Source: Alphaproteobacteria bacterium (lineage in GTDB: Bacteria; Pseudomonadota; Alphaproteobacteria; UBA8366; GCA-2717185). From it: DNA of 27,175 bases. The notes beneath the pieces were generated by a model that saw nothing but the letters and a program-made list of their open reading frames with translations, did not search any database and was not told the origin of the DNA. Position 1 is the stretch's first letter. Each line of letters opens with the position of its first letter. A program made the position numbers and the translations under genes. The DNA lies in the NCBI GenBank assembly GCA_016764135.1, contig JAESSL010000331.1:1-27175 (forward strand). The letters run 5' to 3'. Positions 23,637-27,175 of the stretch are shown here, in pieces.

Positions 23637-24002
23637 ATGTCCGATCCTTTCGCCCTGGAAACTTCGGAAAAAGTGCGTGAATTCCTAATTTCGGAATCAG
23701 CGCGCGAACAGTTGTTATTCCTTTTTTCGAAAGAAGAGTCGCCCGGCGTTATGTTGCGGGTAAAAGTATCTGGCGGCGGATGTTCCGGCTATCAATATGG
23801 CTATGATTTCGAAAGAACAATTGGTGAAGACGACATGGTCTTTGGCGATGATGATGTAAAAGTTATTGTCGATAACGTCTCCATGGATTTGTTATCGGGA
23901 TCTGAAATTGATTACGTCACGGATATGATCGGCTCCTCCTTTCAGATCAAAAACCCGAACGCCGATTCATCGTGCGGATGCGGCGCTTCATTCTCTATCT
24001 GA
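23637..24002 (+). CDS. erpA: A-type iron-sulfur cluster insertion protein ErpA/IscA
   Basis: A-type carriers deliver Fe-S clusters to apoproteins. The 121-residue product has all three conserved cysteines: GGGCSGYQYGYDF (Cys49) and the C-terminal CGC (Cys113, Cys115) within SSCGCGASF. VDNVSMDLLSGSEIDYV is diagnostic. The start ATG follows GGAG at 8 nt and gives an N-terminus of usual ErpA length, with a slightly long region before the core. dgt is divergent and xthA follows 98 nt downstream. The exact subtype (ErpA versus IscA) is inferred from context. Confidence 0.93.
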   Translation: MSDPFALETSEKVREFLISESAREQLLFLFSKEESPGVMLRVKVSGGGCSGYQYGYDFERTIGEDDMVFGDDDVKVIVDNVSMDLLSGSEIDYVTDMIGSSFQIKNPNADSSCGCGASFSI

Positions 24003-24100
24003 TCCCGTGTTGCTAATCCCGTGCTTGTTGCTCGTAGGCTAGCTGACGGCGTGTTTGACCCACTTCCGTCTTCAACCGGCCCTCACCCCGGAATATATTA

Positions 24101-24886
24101 ATGAAAATCGCGACATTTAACGTCAACTCGATCAAGGCGCGGCTCCCCCGCGTACTGGAGTGGCTGGACGAGTTCAGCCCTGACATCGCCCTGTTGCAGG
24201 AAATCAAAACTGTTTCTGAGTCTTTCCCCGCGCTGGAAATTGAAGCGAAAGGATACAATCTCGCGATCCACGGGCAAAAGAGCTACAACGGCGTCGCGAT
24301 ACTGTCGAAACTCCCCATCGAGGATGTCTCCATGGGGCTACCGGGCGACGATTCCGATGAACAGGCTCGTTATATCGAGGCGACCATTGCCGGTTTGCGC
24401 GTTGCATCCATTTATCTGCCGAACGGCAACCCTGTTGATACGGAAAAATTCACCTACAAACTGGACTGGATGGACCGATTGACGCGTCATGTCAGCGAAA
24501 CCTTGCTGCCTAGTGAGCAGCCTTTTGTCCTGGGCGGAGACTATAACGTCGTACCAAACGATGATGATGTATACGACCCGACGGGCTGGGCGAATGACGC
24601 ATTGTGCCGCCCGGAAAGCCGTCATCGGTTTCGAACGTTATTGAACCTGGGGCTGACCGAATCCTGGCGTGCGCTGCATCACGAAATTGGCGCCTACAGC
24701 TTTTGGGATTATCAGGCCGGGCGCTGGCCCCGCAATGAAGGCGTGCGGATTGACCATTTGTTGCTGTCCCCCGCCGTCGCAGACCGTTTACGCGCCTGCG
24801 AAATTGACCGGGAGCCCCGTAAAGGAGAGCGTCCTTCCGACCATACGCCTGTGTGGTGTGAAATTTCCGACGTGGCAGAGGGTTAG
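24101..24886 (+). CDS. xthA: Exodeoxyribonuclease III
   Basis: Exo III is a 3'-5' exonuclease and AP endonuclease of base excision repair. The 261-residue product shows IATFNVNSIKARL (Asn7), the metal ligand in ALLQEIK (Glu34), SYNGVAIL, GGDYNVVP (Asp147, Asn149), and the terminal RPSDHTPV with the catalytic Asp-His. ATG 24101 is the first with the correct N-terminus. The 98 nt after erpA hold imperfect direct repeats (ATCCCGTG...TTGCT, 24002-24032) but no clear terminator. The stop overlaps that of the convergent glycosyltransferase gene by 4 nt. Confidence 0.96.
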   Translation: MKIATFNVNSIKARLPRVLEWLDEFSPDIALLQEIKTVSESFPALEIEAKGYNLAIHGQKSYNGVAILSKLPIEDVSMGLPGDDSDEQARYIEATIAGLRVASIYLPNGNPVDTEKFTYKLDWMDRLTRHVSETLLPSEQPFVLGGDYNVVPNDDDVYDPTGWANDALCRPESRHRFRTLLNLGLTESWRALHHEIGAYSFWDYQAGRWPRNEGVRIDHLLLSPAVADRLRACEIDREPRKGERPSDHTPVWCEISDVAEG

Positions 24887-26430
24887 GTCGCGCAATACCG
24901 ACGCCACACCGCTCGATAAACGCGCTGCAAATTTCGAACATGGCGCTCCGTATTACAAATACGCGAGCGCCGGAGTAAATTAGGCAGTGTCTGTCGCAAC
25001 GGCGATAGACGTTGCGGATCCTGCGCCAGAACAACCGCCCGGCCAATATAGTCAGACGTATCGGTCGCTACGCATACGGACAGCCCAACAGCCTCCAGCG
25101 TTGCGGCGGCGCAACGCCCGGTAAAGCGCTCCCCCATCAACGTTATGACCGGCGTTCCCATCAACAGCGCCTCAAATGTCGTGGTGGCGCCGCCAAACGG
25201 GAACGGATCTAAAGCAATATCGACCCGGGAATAGGCGTTCAGGTGGTCTGCGCGGTAGGATGTTGGCGCGACAAACTCAACCCGGTTTGCGTCAACGCCG
25301 TTGGCGCCAAACAGATCCAGCAGACGTTGGCGCGTCGTGTCTTCGTTAAAAGCGTCGAAATACTTAAGAACCAATCGAGAACCCGAAACTTCGAGAAGTA
25401 TTTTCGACCATATTTCAATAACTTCTTTTGTAATCTTCTGAGGCGCGTTGAAGGAACCAAACGTTATATAGTTGTTTTTCAAGGCTGGCGGTTCACTTGG
25501 GCCTGGCGCCTCGGCAGGAATTGGCTGCACGGTGAAAGACGGTATTCGCAAGACGCGCTCTGAAAAAAACTCGGCGCCACCACGAGGTGAAACGACAGGA
25601 TCGCCAATCCAGTAATCCATTTCCGGGATCGCGCTGGTGCAAATATCGTGATGACTGATCTGAATTGGCGCGGGTCGATGACGCGCAATAAACGGCCGGT
25701 TCTCATCGACATGCCCAGCCAGCAGAACCAGTATATCCATATTGTCTTTGTGAATGCTTTCAGCGGCTTCTAGATCGCTTATCTCAGAAATATCGCACCA
25801 GGAATCAGCGCTGGCGCGGAATTTCTCGCTCATGGGATCATTTGTGCGCAATTGAGCGTAGGCGTGCGCCGAAAATTTGCGACGATCCAGTCCCAGAAAT
25901 ATCGGCAACAGGTTGAATCCGACGGAATGGGCTCGGAAATCAGACGATACAAACCCAATACGGAGAGGGCGTTCAGGGTCTTTATCGGCGCCATAATCAT
26001 TAAAAACAGTTTCAGATGACGGCGCCCGGATACAACCCCAATGCTTTTGTGCGGAAACGAGTTCAGAGTTGTCATCGGATTCACTGTAGAGCAACGACAG
26101 GAGCGCCATGGTTTGCGCCGGATAATTGCCGGGGTGCTCCGCGCAAAGCGCTTCAAATAAAGATCGCGCGCGGGAAACCTCGCCACGCCGGTGCCAGGCT
26201 TCCGCGATCGCATAACGCGACATGACATCGCTGGGGGCGATGGCTACAGCAATCGACCAAGCCTCAAAGGCCTCGTCAAACCGCCTTAGCCAGTCAAGAG
26301 ACCGACCGAGGCCCTTAGCCGCCGCCAAGTCGCCCGGAGAGCGCTTCAGCGCCTCCTTAAAGCCGGCAGCGGCGGCCTCGATCTCTCCCGAATCGTAAAG
26401 CACCTGAGCTTGCGACACAGCTTCGTTCAA
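24883..26430 (-). CDS. TPR protein with O-GlcNAc-transferase-like (GT41) catalytic domain
   Basis: The 515-residue product has about three TPR-like helix pairs in its first 115 residues and then a GT41/SPINDLY-like glycosyltransferase domain. Visible are LRIGFVSSDFRAHSVGFNLLP (equivalent of the His-containing helix), RPAPIQISHHD, YITFGSFNAPQKITKEV with the Lys that aligns to UDP-binding in OGT, VDIALDPFPFGGATTTFEAL, and LMGTPVITLMGERFTGR. Bacterial members may modify proteins or surface structures; the target is unknown. The start is TTG at 26430: a TAG lies in frame four codons upstream and GGCGGGA precedes by 6 nt. No signal peptide is present, so it is cytoplasmic. It lies downstream of the amidohydrolase (43-nt gap). 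Confidence 0.88.
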   Translation of the reverse strand: MNEAVSQAQVLYDSGEIEAAAAGFKEALKRSPGDLAAAKGLGRSLDWLRRFDEAFEAWSIAVAIAPSDVMSRYAIAEAWHRRGEVSRARSLFEALCAEHPGNYPAQTMALLSLLYSESDDNSELVSAQKHWGCIRAPSSETVFNDYGADKDPERPLRIGFVSSDFRAHSVGFNLLPIFLGLDRRKFSAHAYAQLRTNDPMSEKFRASADSWCDISEISDLEAAESIHKDNMDILVLLAGHVDENRPFIARHRPAPIQISHHDICTSAIPEMDYWIGDPVVSPRGGAEFFSERVLRIPSFTVQPIPAEAPGPSEPPALKNNYITFGSFNAPQKITKEVIEIWSKILLEVSGSRLVLKYFDAFNEDTTRQRLLDLFGANGVDANRVEFVAPTSYRADHLNAYSRVDIALDPFPFGGATTTFEALLMGTPVITLMGERFTGRCAAATLEAVGLSVCVATDTSDYIGRAVVLAQDPQRLSPLRQTLPNLLRRSRICNTERHVRNLQRVYRAVWRRYCAT

Positions 26431-26473
26431 AACATATCCCGCCTATTGACCCCAAATGTGATCAGAATCTGCG

Positions 26474-27175
26474 CTAATAGGGCCATCCCAACCAATCACA
26501 GATCCCTTGTCCCATAACCTTATCCTGCGCATTGCCGGATAGAAATGGCAGCGCCTCTGTAAAGAACGTTACGCATTCACGATAGGTGCAAGGCAAGCGG
26601 GAGAGATCTGTGCCCCAAAACACGCGGTCAGGTCCAAATTCCGTCAGGACACGTTCGATGTACGGATGAACGCTCGGAAATGGGTACAAATCAGTCGTGT
26701 AACAGGGCAACGCTGAAACTTTCACGGCAACATTCGGGTGACGCGCGAGACAATAGAGGTCTTCCACCGTTGCAAACGCCTCGCTGTCCTTGCGGGTCGA
26801 GGTCATCGCTAAATGATCGATAATCATCCGCAACTTTGGATGCCGTTCCGCAATACGGTCTATTGCCGGGATTTGATCGGGGGGAAGCACCATCAACGGG
26901 ATATCAGCTTCTTCCGCGGCCGCCCAAAACCAGTCAATGGATTGATCCACCAGCCATTGTCGTTGATGCGGCATCAAAAAACTTACCCGGATCCCCAACA
27001 TGCCCGTCTGTTGTGTCCATTTTGGCAGTAACGCCGCATTCGACGAATCGCCAAGATCAAACCGACCCATAATTGCGAATCGATCAGGGTGATCCGTCGC
27101 GGCGCGGATCGCCAAATCATTATAGTCTCCCTCCCAGGACGGCGGCACGAGGATCGCCCGATCGACGCCCGCCTC
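26474..27175 (-). CDS. Amidohydrolase family protein (partial, N-terminus outside window)
   Basis: The reading frame is open to the right edge: codons upstream of GTG 27148 read EAGVDRAILVPPSWEGD, typical amidohydrolase-2 (PF04909) sequence, so that GTG is not the start. Visible are LGIRVSF, IDHLA (metal-site His), ALPCYTTDLYPFPSVHPYIE and FGPDRVFWGTDLSRLP (the catalytic Asp region). The family includes decarboxylases and lactone or amide hydrolases of aromatic degradation. The substrate is unknown. About the first quarter (metal ligand HxH) lies outside. It ends 43 nt before the glycosyltransferase start and may be co-transcribed with it. Confidence 0.9.
   Translation of the reverse strand, partial: EAGVDRAILVPPSWEGDYNDLAIRAATDHPDRFAIMGRFDLGDSSNAALLPKWTQQTGMLGIRVSFLMPHQRQWLVDQSIDWFWAAAEEADIPLMVLPPDQIPAIDRIAERHPKLRMIIDHLAMTSTRKDSEAFATVEDLYCLARHPNVAVKVSALPCYTTDLYPFPSVHPYIERVLTEFGPDRVFWGTDLSRLPCTYRECVTFFTEALPFLSGNAQDKVMGQGICDWLGWPY

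Noticed and set aside
24002..24032. Direct repeats ATCCCGTG...TTGCT between erpA and xthA
   Set aside because: Only two imperfect copies with unequal spacing, so too weak to call a regulatory or mobile repeat.
1..27175. tRNA, rRNA, CRISPR, insertion sequence, prophage or defence system
   Set aside because: No candidate sequences, transposases, spacer-repeat arrays or defence domains were seen; gene density leaves no unexplained stretch over 300 bases.

Overview
This window is a dense stretch of core chromosome from an alphaproteobacterium. The evidence is the gene content and order: dgt-argS-SPOR-nagZ-(M50)-scpA-scpB-(ABC ATPase)-tatABC-serS-surE-pcm-LytM, then a DUF815 ATPase, then yajC-secD-secF-Mth938-phytoene-synthase-like-trmFO. 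From general knowledge, this backbone recurs across Alphaproteobacteria; I cannot place the organism below class. No RNA genes, insertion sequences, CRISPR arrays or attachment sites were seen. Both ends cut a gene: uvrA on the left and an amidohydrolase on the right.

Layout. (1) 1-3363, plus strand: the C-terminal two thirds of uvrA, then trmFO. (2) 3360-8561: a minus-strand protein-export block (yajC, secD, secF, a Mth938-domain gene and a phytoene-synthase-like gene). It is interrupted at 4495-5103 by a plus-strand five-helix membrane gene of the PuuD/urate-oxidase-N type, which has its own strong ribosome binding site, its own terminator and an AT-rich upstream region rich in repeats. (3) 8725-9582, plus: a DUF815 AAA+ ATPase. 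(4) 9618-23480, minus: an almost gapless run of 15 genes with many 1-11 nt overlaps. It covers nucleotide metabolism (dgt), aminoacyl-tRNA synthetases (argS, serS), wall-related functions (SPOR protein, nagZ, LysM/LytM lipoprotein), chromosome segregation (scpA, scpB), a site-2 protease, a lone ABC ATPase, Tat export (tatA, tatB, tatC), and surE/pcm. (5) 23637-24886, plus: an A-type Fe-S carrier (erpA) and xthA. (6) 24883-27175, minus: a TPR/O-GlcNAc-transferase-like protein and a partial amidohydrolase.

How the genes work together: most are housekeeping. Sec and Tat export, peptidoglycan-related factors (NagZ, SPOR, an apparently inactive LytM protein of the amidase-activator type) and condensin partners ScpAB form an envelope/division set. 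The phytoene-synthase-like protein lacks both aspartate-rich motifs and resembles the complex I assembly factor NDUFAF6, and its neighbour resembles NDUFAF3, so this pair probably serves respiratory complex I rather than isoprenoid synthesis.

Most notable: surE is interrupted by an in-frame TGA (11638-11640) at a position where related proteins carry Arg, with perfect homology continuing in the same frame. I found no convincing wholly new system; the best candidates for a second look are surE, the NDUFAF3/NDUFAF6-like pair, and the membrane gene inserted between them.
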